Source of the DNA: Owenia fusiformis | Taxonomy: Eukaryota > Annelida > Polychaeta > Sabellida > Oweniidae | Direction: 5' to 3' | Assembly: GCA_903813345.2 (NCBI GenBank) | Contig: CAIIXF020000009.1 | Location: 808,001 to 872,000 of the forward strand | Length of the DNA: 64,000 nucleotides | In this document: positions 1-12,619 of the stretch, piece by piece | Numbering within the stretch: the first letter of the stretch is position 1 | Layout: each line of letters opens with the position of its first letter | The notes under the pieces: generated by a model | What the model saw: the letters and a program-made list of their open reading frames with translations, nothing else | Databases searched by the model: none | Told to the model about the DNA's origin: nothing | Program-made: the position numbers and the translations under genes

Positions 1-1374
1 AACACAAACTTTGCTGATTTAATCAGATGGAGTGATCCTATATATTCTAGCATACACAGACACAATAGCTGAATAAACGGCAAATGACGATAAAAGACAT
101 AGATATAACTTTACACTGTAAATTTTGAACACAGAAGTTACTTAAGACCCTTATATTGAGATAACTAGGTTTACATCGGGAAAAACATTGAGTACTATGA
201 GTAAATTAAGTTCATCTTCACAGAATGGTACTATCTTTAGAACGAGACTAACCTTGTATTTTTCGTATTTTGGCTCTTTTTGGGAGTCGTGTCCTCCCCG
301 TCTCACATTTTGAAATATGCGCGCAGTTTGTCAGAGTTTCAAACTGCGTGCCTAGTAGGCACGCTGCTTGACATGGGCATCGTGGTGTAGTTATGAAGAA
401 CTACCATCTGCCTAGTATAGACTATATTACAGTTTAGCAGCCCAGCCCCGAAGATTGGTGCCTGTGACAGCCTGGGTAATAAATCATTCCAAATCTACCA
501 CGCTGACCCTTTTTCAACCAATCAGCGAAGTTGAAGGAACACGTCGTGCTAAATGCGTGCTCATTAACTATGCGATGATGTCAGACGAAATGACCATATA
601 GAAAGTCGTCAGTATTTCGATGACGAACTCTGATTGGCTCAGTGAGATCCGAGATTTATTGTTAACTGAAAGTGAAGAAGCTCTCTTTTAAGAAGTGAAG
701 TCGAACGAATACAAAGGGTATTTTATGTTAATTTTGCCGTACTCATAGTGAACACCATCCATTGATCTCTACAGGTCAGTCAATTATTAGAATCCCTGAT
801 TGAATGGATGGTGTTCACTATGGCTGGACTGTCCGGGCGCATGGAAACACAGTGGCGGATCTGGCCCCTTTAATGGGCCCAGAATTTTTTTTCGTTTTTC
901 AAAAAATCGGCTTTAATTTTTCAAAATTTGGGCCCAGTTTTTGGTTTTAGGGGCCCAAAGTTTTTTTCCAGACTCAAAATTTGGGCCCCCCTTGTTAATT
1001 TCTGGATCTGCCACTGGGTACTACGTGTATGTGCATTCGGTGCCTTATGGTACCATAATGCTAAAATTGTACCAAATAGTACTCCAATGGTACCATACTC
1101 TAAATGTACATATACCGTATACAGTAGCCCACGGTACTGATTTCAGAGTTTAGATGGGGCGTGTATGTGGTTGGAACCATAGTTAGTACTTATAATTGAT
1201 ACCATTGATACATGTAGTTGGTACCATTGGTACATGTTCATGGTACCATCGATACAGTTGATAGTTTGTACTTTATATAGAAAGAGAAATTAGCATAGTT
1301 CCCCCAAAAGGATATGTTTCAAAACATCCAACCTAATTAAAATAAATAATGAAGTAATCTTTTTATGATTTCAG
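1..1374. other. Gene-poor left edge
   Basis: No exon could be supported here. The upstream exons of the membrane-protein gene that starts at 1375 may lie here or outside the window, but I could not recognise one. The stretch around 675-721 recurs inverted near 18362-18410, so it is a dispersed repeat. Around 1030-1260 there are many scattered GGTACCAT/GTACCA words, which look like decayed simple repeat. Confidence 0.5.
744..822. repeat. 20-bp perfect inverted repeat with 39-nt loop
   Basis: Arms at 744-763 and 803-822 are perfect reverse complements, beginning CATAGTGAACACC on the left. It could be the core of a small foldback element. No coding content is seen in it. Confidence 0.7.
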
Positions 1375-4300
1375 GTTCTGAACTGGCTGATTGCCTTCAG
1401 AGATCCTAGGGATATCTTAGAGAAACACCCAAGCTTCTTGCTTTGTGAGGTTGCATTCATCACTTTTGCTCTTCTGACTCTACAACATGGTGAGTATATA
1501 TTGAATACATGAAGTCATTGATTGGTTGGTTTGATATCTTAGAGAAACACCCAAGCTTCTTGCTTTGTGAGGTTGCATTCATCACTTTTGCTCTTCTGAC
1601 TCTACAACATGGTGAGTATATATTGAATACATGAACTCATTGATTGGTTCATGTTGGTTTGATATCTTAGAGAAACACTCAAGCTTCTTGCTTTGTGAGG
1701 TTGCATTCATCACTTTTGCTCTTCTGACTCTACAACATGGTGAGTATATATTGAATACATGAACTCATTGATTGGTTCATGTTGGTTTGATATCTTAGAG
1801 AAACACTCAAGCTTCTTGCTTTGTGAGGTTGCATTCATCACTTTTGCTCTTCTGACTCTTCAACATGGTGAGTACATGTATATATTGAATACATGAAGTC
1901 ATTGATTGGTTGGTTTGATATCTTAGAGAAACACCCAAGCTTCTTGCTTTGTGAGGTTGCATTCATCACTTTTGCTCTTCTGACTCTACAACATGGTGAG
2001 TATATGAATTGGTTGGTTGATTGATTGGTTGTTTGGTTTGGATGAGGTCATGTGTTGCCATAATCAAATACTAATTAAAATGTTACATATATATGCATGT
2101 AGTACATGTATGTTGGATACTATGAGCTCTTAAATTCATTGATTTTTATGTTACCACGCAAGGCTCTCACCAGGAAATATTTAGGGTGTGGTGCAAACAT
2201 CTGCAGAATATCCATTCAATCGTGATAAATCATATTTATGTTGTTTTATTCTTTTATTCTTTTTACATGCTATTATTGTATATTCAGTCAAGTTTAGACT
2301 GTGGAAACAGTCATAATTTGCCAATTGGGTGTGGAGGGAGCTAATTAGAGTGTGGTGCTGCACCACAGTCTAAAAGCCTGGCGAGAGCCCTGCCACTGTA
2401 TTCGGTGGTCAGTGGTTAACATCTGTAACACTTAGCGTTTGGCAGTCAATGTCTGTAACAAATGACAAGTGGTGACATTTTGCATGTTAATGCCTTGTAT
2501 GTACCTGTTTTCGCCTAATCTCAAAATTGACTGCATGTTTTTTATTGCCTTTTTTTAAACGCTTAACGCTTTTCTATTTCCAGCTTTGAAGCATGGAGGC
2601 AGATACAAGTATCTTTGGATAGGTACTGTACTACATGGCTTAACAGTGGAGTCATTAAGTTATTTCATCCCAGACATTGACAACTTCTGGCATGCTCAGT
2701 CTACTGTCATGCTTCTTGGAAAAAGACTTCCCCTGCACATCATGTGTGTTTGTAAGTACATGTAAGCTTTGTGAGTAAATACAGTCATAATTCCTAACAG
2801 TTATACGTACAATGTACATATGTACATCTCATATTTTTAAACTTGAATATGGTCAAAAGATTAAATGTAGTTAAATAAAACCTTATTCTTGGAAAATAAC
2901 ACATTTTTGTAATTTTGCTATTGGAGTTTCAGAAATGTGTAGATCCTTTAATAATTTTATTGTTTGGTTATTAATTATTAGAAATTATAGTGAAAAATTA
3001 TATCGCAGATTATCTCCTCAGAGATGATCTTCATGAAAAGATTTCTGAGTAGTTGAGAAGTCATCTACTCAGGTGGACCTGCATTTTAAAATCTCACAAA
3101 TATAATAAAGAAAATGACATTCACATATTGTCTGTTACAGACCCAGCTTGGCTATACACAGCTGCCATAGCTGTCTCTAGACTGAAGCTGAAGTCCTGGG
3201 CTGAGCCCTTTGCAAGTAAGAATGACTATACCTGTCTATTGCCTTGCATTTAGGTGTTTAAGAGTAATCCATTTGCACATTTTTATGTGGAGTATCCACA
3301 TTCTCTTCTGCCATGTGGTCCGTATGATGGCTGGCACGAGACAGACAGAAACAGAAAGTATTGCTTAACTTACGATCAGAATAAGCATTATATATTGTAT
3401 CCATCAGACTCCATGGAATTTTATATGATCCATAGTAAATGTTCTAAGGGGCCCTCTAAAGCTGAATCAATGTATTTTTTACATCTGATGAACTTGAATG
3501 TTTCCTTCACTTATTTTATATTTCTGAATGTTTTCTCCACTCATTGTGTATTTCTGAATGTTTTCTCCACTCATTGTGTATTTCTGAATGTTTCCTTCAC
3601 TTATTTTATATTTCTGAATGTTTTCTCCACTCATTGTGTATTTTTGAATGTTTTCTCCTCTCATTGTGTATTTCTGAATGTTTTCTCTACTCATTGTATA
3701 TTTCTGAATGTTTTCTCTACTCATTGTATATTTCTGAATGTTTTCTCTACTCATTGTATATTTCTGAATGTTTTCTCCACTCATTGTGTATTTCTGAATG
3801 TTTTCTCTACTCATTGTATATTTCTGAATGTTTTTTCTCTACTCATTGTATATTTCTGAATGTTTTTGCCGCTCATTGTATATCATAATTTAATTTATAA
3901 TTTAATAGGATTTTATTAGTACTAACTAATCAAACTTATATTTCTGATTGTTTTTCCAGTGGGCCTATTGGTTGTGATGATAGATCTGCCATTTGATATC
4001 ATGGGAATCAAACTCCTCTGGTGGACTTGGCATGATACAGACCCTAACATATATGACAGACACTATTGGGTAAAACTTTATACATTTGTATGACAGGCTC
4101 GTAGGCAAATTTGGCAAAATAGTCAGGATGGTGAAAAACATGATTTTGAAAGGAATTTTGGCCAGGGGGGAAGGGGGGGGGGCGCCCGAACCCCCCTGGC
4201 TACGGGCCTGTATGATATCCTCATATTGTTAGAACCACTGTTGTGACTCCCATGCAGTGATCGGTGTCAGCATTTGGGATCCGTAACAATTGTTACAGTT

Positions 4301-7300
4301 TTTTTTGCAGCTAGGTGATGTCATTTTGTCATGTTAATAGCTAGTTTAAAAATAGTTTAGCTCAACAAAATACTTCATATTCTCTGAGAAAAAAGTTAAA
4401 ACAATTAGGTGTACACCATTGAGAATGAGACTTTATACTAACATACATACATGGCATACAGTTCTGGGTTAAAACTTCCATCCAGGAGGTTTACCTTAGA
4501 GTTTTACTCCACGCAGTATCACTACATTTTTGCATTTCTGTACAATTTAGAATGTTGACTAACTGGCTGTTTTATTTCATGTTGATATTTTCACTCTATT
4601 ATGCACTCCAAAACGACCATAATGATCTATCATGTATTTTTTAGGTTCCTTGGACGAGCTATTACTTCCATGCCACTTTTGCGAGTAGCTTTTGTTTCAT
4701 ATTCCATGGAACACGAAGACTGTTCAGCAACACTAACAACAAGTGGGAGTCTGCCTCGTAAGTTCACTTTTTCATCTAATTATCACGGGTTGAGATTGTC
4801 AGATTTGTCTGCTAAGGGGATCACACTCTTTTTCATTGGGATTTTTCCAGAGCTTTTATGGATTCTCCATAGCAAATCTTCAGATCCATCCATCCATCCA
4901 TCCATCCATCCATCCATCCATTCATCCATCCATCCACATGTCATTCTGTGACCAGTATCTTGTACCATTATTAGTCACATTCAAAGTGATGGTAACATGG
5001 AGAGAAATGGAGAAGTTCTTTTAGCCAATCAGATGCATCTTAGTGGTTCAGGGAAGTTGTAACCTCCTTTCTGAATATTGTCATAGTCTTAAACTTTTTG
5101 TGGATGGTTTTTTGAGTTCAGCGGTTGGTGTTTGGTTGTCAGCATCTGTAACAAATGGCACTTGGTGAAACTTTGCATTTTAATGTTTTTACATGTTCTT
5201 TGCACAATCTATCCTACCCAACATAAAAATCATAGCCTAAAATTGTGATTTCAAAGTACATTGTTACAAAATATTTGCTAACCACTCCATGTGTAATTTA
5301 CATGTGAAGCTCAAAACTGTATTTGTTTGACCTGTATGAAAGTAATGGAGAAATCTTAGGATCTTGCAATTCAAACAATATAGTATTTTAATTGTTGAAC
5401 TATCCTAATGCTTAATTATAACAACATAATGTGTTTCAGTTTCCCAGTGGAGTTGGTCTGTACACTATTGCCTGGGATATTCTCCATGCCCATGGGCTGC
5501 CTGCAATTTATCCCACTTTACCACACCTTGCATGACGTTTTCCACATCCATACTGAGGTCTGTGTTTTCATTTTGCTGACTACGTACACACTCATTGTGT
5601 GGAAGAGTGACAGGAATCCCTCCCCGGAGGCAAGATCTTCTAAAGGCCAGTATTTTTGAATATTGTATTTCTGTAACCCTGGTAACCATTTGCAATTGCT
5701 TTTTGATTTTAAAGCCACAGCATTTTCAGAACTGCAATTTGCACATTATTGTTTGAATTGAATAACTCCGATGCAAGTATATAGTTACCAGTTTCACCAC
5801 CAGGTGGCTCATTTGGGTCAGATAGCATGGCGGATATAGTACAGGGTGTCAAATAAGTCTGTTCTCCCCCCTTAACTTTTTTATCTTTAAATTAATCATA
5901 CTTTCTCATATATCATTTTGAAGCTTATGGAAAATGCTGATCACCCTCAAAAAATCAATCATAAACTCCTCCTACTAAAATTGCTACAATGTTTCTTGTA
6001 AGGTTGTAGTCGACCTTTGATTACGTCAAAACAAGTGAAATTACCAGGTATAGTGAACAAAAAGTGAAAAGTTGATACTGCAGTGACAATGCAGTATTGG
6101 GTGATTTCAATGTTTTTCAATATCGTTACAGAGTAAAATGTGTTACATTCAGGTGAGCTTTTGAAGCAGGGACAATTTAGATTACAAAATAGTTGATAAC
6201 AGGCAAAATCAAATGTTCTGAATGATTTATACAGGATCATATCCTCGTAGAATTGAGACCATCCGGGCTTCTGGGAGAGACATACGGACTATTAAAAAGT
6301 GAAATATGGATATCACTAAAAATACTCTTAAAAATTGGGAATTTAACCAATCACTCTGAAATTTGGTGTGTGATCAGCAAATTAAATTCCCTTTAAGATG
6401 ATATATACTAACCCTATATTATTTCTGAATTGAAAAAGTTAAGGGGGGAGAACAGACTTATTTGACACCCTGTAGAAAGTGCCTTTATACTTAAATATTC
6501 ATCTGTTTTATTGGTTCAATTTTCATATTACCTTTATGTAACTATGTATCTGATAGTTATACAAATTAGAATATATCCAATAACGTAATGCAGTAAGATA
6601 CTGTATAAGTGTTATTTAATCCGATTGGATTGAATTGTCTAGGGGATGAGTTGTCAAGGGGATGAATCGTCTAGGGGATGAGTTGTCAGGAATGAGTTGT
6701 CTGGTAACCCTCTGTTGTGGTCTGCATGTCTTATTTGCCTTGTTTTTAGTACCACACCATTTAGCTCTCACATTGACAGTGTTCCATATTTGTTTTCAAA
6801 TACTGCCAAGAAAATCATACCCTTATCGGATTTACTTCAAATTATATAGATGTTAGATAGAATCAAGTTATTAGAACTTATTAATATTTAATTCAAGTGC
6901 CAATAGACATGCTTTGTCCACACTCTAGTATTACTTTCAACACAGATGCTAATGTAAATAGTTGAAATATTTGAATTACAATTGATATAGCAAATAAATT
7001 GATCAATTATGGATCATTTTGGTGAACATACTGTTCAATCACAAAATAGATCTTCCATCACTTTTAATGGTTTTATCAGCTTTAAAATAATCAACTAATG
7101 GACCCTAGAGTTTTCTACAAGATTCTTATTTGTGAATAGCTTTTACAGAATATTGATTGTACTCGTATGGTGAACTTGAAATCTATCATGGCTTAAAAAT
7201 ATTGCATTGAATTTGTATTTTTGCATGATTCAAGATGCCGCGGATTTTATCATATTTTTTTATACTAAGTTTATTTTCATTTCCTTTATATGTTATACTT

Positions 7301-10300
7301 TTATTAAGAATTCAAAATGAGAAAACAAAAACATTAGTAAGACCTCTAAGTTCAAAGCATGACAATGATAGCTTCAGTAGAGCTTTGCTAGAAATGGATG
7401 AAAAAAATATAAATGTAGGAAGGTGGAGCATTAACAGTAGAAATTTCAGTACAACGGATAGAATTTTGCCTAAACAGGACTTTAGTACACCTATTCCTTG
7501 TCATGAGGAATACTTTAGTACACCTATTCCTTGTCATGAGCTGACAAGAAACCTGCCTAAGACTGTTCTGAAACCAGAACATTTGCAGGCGCAAGAATTC
7601 TTTGATTTATCATACAACAATGATGTATACTTAGACGCATTTCGCTACATCCATCCTGCCAAGGATTTGTGCAAAGGAAAAAATGATTCTGAGAAATTGA
7701 TTGTGCTTCTCGTAATATCAGACACATTAGGTAAGTAACAAACTTATAATGTAAATAGTATGAAGCTAAAACCTAAATTATATTTTCTTTAAACATGGGT
7801 TTTCAAGGGGACATGAGGTCTTAATTTATGGTTATAAATTAATCATATTCGAAAAATGAATTAACTGAGATTAACATGGGTCATTTTTTTATTTTTCATG
7901 AACTCAATGCTACAGCGTATTCATGTACAGGGTAAACCAAAACAAATCTACATTTTTCATGTCTATCTAAATGATTTATTTATGATGCTAATCATGCCTC
8001 ATACATGTATCTGCAAAATTTGAATTTTTACATTTGAACACCAAACTTCTACTCTTTAGTTTATTGGTCCGAATATGTGAACCATAGCAACTTTTAGAGA
8101 AAGAATTCAAAGTTTGCGGAGACTACATCAATAAAACTCACAAAATGCTTCTAGACCAATTATGTGATAGATCAAAACTTAAATATTCAGAAACAAAGAG
8201 ATTACTTCAAATTAAACCATAGCTAAGAGGATAGTTCTAAATGATCATTGGGATAGAAATGAAATATGTCAACATTTTTTTGCCCACCCTTTCGAAATAT
8301 GTAAAGAAAATAGGATTGAGTGTAAAAAAACATAAATACAATAATATCTATGTTGTACTAAGAACACATTATTGCAGAATGAAAATGAAAGTTTTTTATG
8401 CACACCCTGTATATAATATTTTCGAAATAGGCAAAGAAAATGGGATGGGGCAGGAAATAAAATCGATCATGTGCTAAAAACACCATATATTGCTTGTTGA
8501 ACCATGAATCAGTATTAAATGTATCACTTTAAATAATTCATTAATATGTTTGTACAGTAAGTGGATGCTTTTTGAGATAAAATAACTTACAAGAATATTA
8601 TTATGGTTGGTGTATGATACTTTGATTTATTGTTATATAAATAACTCATCGATCTGTTTATTACAGTCAGTCTTTTTCGGAATGCAATAAGAGCCACATG
8701 GAACAACACTATGGTTGGTGCATTAGATTTGTATTCATTATATTATATAAATAATTCATTGTTTTGTTTGTTACAGTAAGTGGACATTTATTTCGAGATG
8801 CAATAAGAGCCACATGGGGCAGACACTTAAAAAAATACAATCGTTGGTGCATTAGACTCGGATTTATTATTGGAAATTCAACTAATAGCAGCAGAATGAT
8901 TGACATTTCACTGGAAAGCCATCGCTACGGTGATATCATTCAAGGAAGTTTTGGTGATGGCTATAACCATTTTACTGACAAAACAATGACAGCATTTCGA
9001 TGGGCCCAACAATTTTGCTCAAATGCTTCTTTAATCATGCGAGTAACTCACGATACAGTGGTCAACATCCCTCTACTCACAAAATGGGCAGAGTTATTTG
9101 ATACCCAGCGAAAAACTCGACTTTATTTTGGGGATACTCAAAGTATGGCAGAACAATATAAAGAAGGAAAATATCAGTTTAGAAGTCCAGTGAAATGGCC
9201 TACTAACAAATATCCACCTTTTAATACAGGGACAGGGTATGCCATTTCCATGGATTTAGCTGTTGAGCTGAATGCTTTATTCTGTAGAACACCAATTGCC
9301 TTTCCAGATGATATCTATATTGGTGCATTGGTGGATTCCCTAGGTGCAACTGCACAAAGTACATACCACTTCCAGCAAACTCATTCACTCGGGGTCTCTG
9401 ATTTTTACAGAATAACTAAGAAAAATGTGATTGTTCATTTTGTAAATTGGGATTCAAAGTTAGTGGAAAATCATTCTGATTATGTCAAGGAAGATATAGC
9501 AAGAGTTTGTTATGCATTGTTGAGAAATAATGCATGGTCAAGACAGAATGCAATGTTGAGAAAATATGCATTTTCAGGAAATACTGCATCATTGAGAAAA
9601 AATACATTATTAAGAAAGAAGGCATCATGGAGGGGACATGCATTGCTGACAAAAAAATATCCAAAAAGTAATCAACAATAAATTAATTATGTAGAAAGAA
9701 TTTAAAAGAATCTATAGTAAGACATTTGAAGTACTGTGTTTGAAACCATACATTCTTTTGCAATATGAATTTCTTTAGTGTCTTTATTATACTGCACCAA
9801 TGAACTATTGGATTCTAAACAATTATAACATGATATTGATTTAGCCATGGATGGATATAATAGGAGCCTATAAAACAATTACTTATAGAATCTTGGTGAA
9901 AATTGGATATCTATCAAGAATAGTTCACAAAATTACAATTGATCTTTGATAACCTTGAAATGATCTGTCACTCACATAATCAACTTCAATAACATTTTGA
10001 GAATCTTTTCTGTAAATGTCAAAATGTGTAACAATGTTAAAAATGTAAATAGCATGGACTTTTCCACAAATAATAACTTAATTGAAGGTACTGCAGTATA
10101 CGAAGATAGATTTATAGATTTTTTCTGATTTAATGTGATGGACTACAGGGTGTCAAAAAACAACGGCACCCCCCTCTACAGCAAAAGGTCCTTAATGTTA
10201 CATATCCTGTCATACCTCACTTGAGAGATAATTTAATTCTAAAGTTACTCATCAAATTTCATTTAGTAAAGCTTTATATTAAAAAAGCTACATTGTTTCA

Positions 10301-12619
10301 AAGTTTGCTACTTTGGTACTTTGTTCGCTGCTCTGATACTGGTTAAAGGTCAAATCTTAAGAAAGTAAAATATGAAAGAATTAGCCCAGATTCAAACTAC
10401 ACTGAACACATGGGCTCAGTTCTGAAAACAGGGTATAGGAATTGATGGAAAAGGAGCCTCTTGAAAAAAGATACAGTAAGGATGTAATTCTGAAAAATGT
10501 GAGGAAAGTGCTAAGAGGATTATGCAATGCTACACCTTTATCTGAATTTTTATTGAAATCATATCCATCCAGATAAGCTGATGTTCGGGCAGCAACTGGT
10601 GGTCATACCAGCTACTAAAAATCAGCTGTATTTCTGTAAGATTATATGATATAAGGCTGATATTTCTCAGGTAACTCCAGAATTAAATTGTCTTTAAAAT
10701 GAGATATGACACACCATGTAACATTAAGTACCTTTTGCTGTAGAGGGGAGTGCCGTTGTTTTTTGACACCCTGTATATTACAAGTTTAGAAGCCATTTAT
10801 TTTACTTTATTATGCACCTCATTAAAATACTCAAAACTGATTGGTTCTTAGTTGCTTGTAATTTGGCAATACTCTGCTCTTTTCTGAAAACTGCCGGATA
10901 TTTTTTTAATATCTGACCCTTTCGAGAAAAAGGGTCAGATATTTTTTTCAATGTTTTTGCAACATTCCCACTTCAGAGTTTTATTTCTTAATAACTGGAG
11001 TACTACTTAAAGCTTACATCTGAAACTGGCGGAAAATAGAAGAAAAAAATGCACTTAATCAATCACAATTACCCTTATCATTCAAAAGTTACATATAATT
11101 CTGCAAGAACGTCTCGAATAAATAAAAATTAAATTCCCGGGGCAAATATTTCCGTCCAGCGTAGCGAATAAACTGGCCGGAGGTCGTCTGAGTTTTGAAA
11201 GAAAAAATAAATAAATGTCAAAATAATGTCAACTAAACGACAGTTTAAGCCTGTACTCCAGTAAGTACTCCACTTAACTTTGATTGGGAGGTGCATAATA
11301 AAATAAATACTGGATGATCAGGAGCTGGATATGGCCAGAATACCTATCCTCGAAAAAATATTGGGCTCGGCTGCCGCCTCGCCCAATATTTTTTCTCGAA
11401 TAGGTATTCTGCCATATCCAGCTCCTGATCATCCAGTATTTGTTTAATATTGACCTGATTATAGTGGCAGGCCAATAATGCTTTAACGCCCGGCAATGTT
11501 CCCTGGGAAATGAGATATCGTTCAATGCGTATAATTTTTGTTCAGTGGTACTCCTTTCTTTCTATTTCAGCCCTGGGCATGAATGGTGGGATAATAACTA
11601 ATAACGCCTGATATATTCATCCACATTGTCCTTGAAGTCTCATTTCATTGTACTTCCAGGTATCAAGATAGATGGCCTCGCTCTCCATATTGTCACGCAC
11701 TACTGTATTTACATGTATCTTGTTCTGTTCTCCCAACCTGAGAAGAATGTTTCGATAGGCTTACATGAACCTTTAGGGAAGTGTGGTATAAAGGAGCCTG
11801 TGCAGACTGTCTCTGGAATGGTATGAATTGCTTATTTTTAAAGAATAGGATAAGGGCGTTAGAAATCATTTTAAATAAAGATGGCATGGTAATCGATCTG
11901 TAAAAAGATAATACTGGATTCTGTTTGTGCTGCCATCTTTATATCATCTAAGGACAATTGGAAGCCAGGTTTCCAATTTGATATATTTAATCTCCCAAAG
12001 TGATGCTATATTGCTATTCATGCCTGTATATTTCTACAGCTGCAAGGAGAATGGTTGATATTCTTGATTGAATTTTGTATTCACGACATGACTATGTGAT
12101 ACCCATATATGGAAAGAATATCGAGTGGCATCCCTGGGAGCTAATCCTCCTTGATTCATTTAGTATGGTTTTGTAACAATCCTAGGATAATTATGATACC
12201 CTGAAAGTATTAATTTATTTTTCCTGTTGGTGCACAATCGACAAACTTAATTATATTAAAAGTTCATCTATCACAGACATTTTAATATTAATCTTACTGT
12301 AAAATATATCATCTTAATCCATACTTTGTGATAGATGAACTATTTTCAGGTGCTGAGTAAAGATAAGTACCTGTGCAAGGAAAACTATGATGAAGGTTAC
12401 TATGACTTCCATTGTCTTCCTGGGGGTAAACCCCCCAAAGATGGTCTGGACTGGTACACTGTATGTGGGACTCCCTTCCCAAACCACATGGAATACATCT
12501 GTGTCATCTTTTTTGCATGTGCACTGGGATTAACAGTATTCTATCACATTTTCTTTTGCTCATCTGCCCCAGAGAAGCCTGTGTCAAATGGAAAATCGAA
12601 AAAGATAAAATCAAACTGA
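1375..12619 (+). CDS. Multi-pass membrane protein of unknown function (DUF7802-like), 3' eight exons
   Basis: Eight exons can be joined with consistent phases: 1375-1489, 2584-2751, 3141-3215, 3960-4069, 4645-4757, 5440-about 5606, 11660-11820 and 12350-12619 (TGA). They give about 390 residues; the N-terminus is missing. All have AG acceptors and GT donors. The donor at 5606 is weak (A|GTGACA) and was chosen because it alone fits the next phase; an extra small exon in the 6-kb intron is possible. The product is rich in aromatic and hydrophobic stretches typical of membrane helices (for example [49 protein letters not shown]) and ends in a lysine-rich tail (KSKKIKSN), so the C-terminus is probably cytosolic. 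It resembles uncharacterised invertebrate proteins that I recall under the name DUF7802; that name is from memory. No catalytic motif is recognised. A GT31 gene is nested in its largest intron. Confidence 0.8.
1411..1995 (+). repeat. Five tandem copies of a 79-nt exon segment
   Basis: The last 79 nt of exon 1375-1489, with its GTGAGT donor and about 45 nt of intron, recur at 1533-1611, 1661-1739, 1789-1867 and 1917-1995 (periods 122, 128, 128 and 128 nt). The copies are nearly identical. Copies 3 and 4 carry CCA to TCA (Pro to Ser) and copy 4 has one silent change. Only the first copy keeps the upstream part of the exon and its normal acceptor. In each later copy the segment begins GATATCTTAG, whose AG could act as an acceptor. 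Use of it would give a 69-nt exon, phase 1 at both ends, encoding the same 23 residues. Confidence 0.9.
3493..3883 (+). repeat. 30-nt minisatellite in intron
   Basis: About 13 copies of a 30-nt unit of the form TTCTGAATGTTTTCTCCACT followed by CATTGTGTAT lie between exons 3141-3215 and 3960-4069. Because 30 is divisible by three, both strands stay open. These reading frames are by-products of the repeat. Confidence 0.9.
4884..4936 (+). repeat. (CCAT)n microsatellite
   Basis: Tetranucleotide CATC/CCAT run with one interruption (CATT), in the intron after exon 4645-4757. Confidence 0.95.
5842..6472. mobile_element. TA-flanked MITE with long terminal inverted repeats
   Basis: Ends are CAGGGTGTCAAATAAGTCTG and its reverse complement, extending about 40 bp (including the C-run CTCCCCCCTTAAC), and each end is flanked by TA. 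TA target duplication and CAGGG ends are typical of Tc1/mariner-type non-autonomous elements. No transposase is recognisable inside. Related end fragments (CAGGGTTTCAAATAAATATG) occur near 32600 and 62475. Confidence 0.85.
7235..9681 (+). CDS. Beta-1,3-galactosyltransferase-like enzyme (GT31), two exons
   Basis: Exons 7235-7730 and 8777-9681 join in phase 1 (TTAG|GTAAGT to TTACAG|TA) for a 466-residue protein. The first ATG is followed by a short basic start and a hydrophobic segment (residues about 5-24), as in type II Golgi glycosyltransferases, then a stem. The catalytic region carries GT31 motifs in order: [53 protein letters not shown] and DDIYIG. The family would use a UDP-sugar donor to extend glycans in the Golgi lumen. 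Odd points: the metal-binding DDD (usual context K-x-D-D-D-V-F-V-N) reads RVTHDTVVN here; the stem has a tandem FSTPIPCHE duplication; the C-terminus is a repetitive basic tail (LRKY, LRKN, LRKK). The gene sits inside an intron of the flanking membrane-protein gene, on the same strand. Donor and acceptor sugars cannot be told from sequence. Confidence 0.85.
8667..8731 (+). pseudogene. Duplicated start of GT31 exon 2
   Basis: A copy of the first 65 nt or so of exon 8777-9681, with its own TTACAG acceptor and about 45 nt of matching intron, lies 110 bp upstream. It keeps the words GGAATGCAATAAGAGCCACA and TTGGTGCATTAGA but then runs into intron sequence with no clear donor. It is probably a non-functional tandem duplication that could compete for splicing. 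Confidence 0.75.
10146..10773. mobile_element. TA-flanked MITE
   Basis: Ends CAGGGTGTCAAAAAACAACG and its complement, continuing through GGCACYCCCCTCTACAGCAAAAGG (about 45 bp), flanked by TA. It is the same architecture as 5842-6472 but with different inner sequence. No transposase frame is seen inside. Confidence 0.85.
10909..11441. repeat. Two hairpins, one with 62-bp arms
   Basis: 10909-10941 is a short hairpin (ATATCTGACCCTTT and its complement). 11305-11366 and 11381-11441 form a nearly perfect 60-bp stem with a 14-nt GC-rich loop (TCGGCTGCCGCCTC). The arms run from AAATACTGGATGATC to ATTGGGC. No gene lies in this part of the intron. Confidence 0.85.

Noticed and set aside
928-1153. Two overlapping 70-codon frames
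   Set aside because: No domain, overlapping frames, low-complexity GGTACCAT content.
3254-3888. Long overlapping open frames on both strands with repeated LNVFSTHC / [10 protein letters not shown] motifs
   Set aside because: Products of the 30-nt minisatellite in an intron; no start context or domain.
4783-4968. Frame encoding WMDG repeats
   Set aside because: Translation of the (CCAT)n microsatellite.
5959-6240. 93-codon minus-strand frame
   Set aside because: Internal to a MITE; no transposase motif.
8241-8477. 78-codon frame between GT31 exons
   Set aside because: Arises from a partial tandem duplication carrying CACCCTGTATA-type element ends; no domain.
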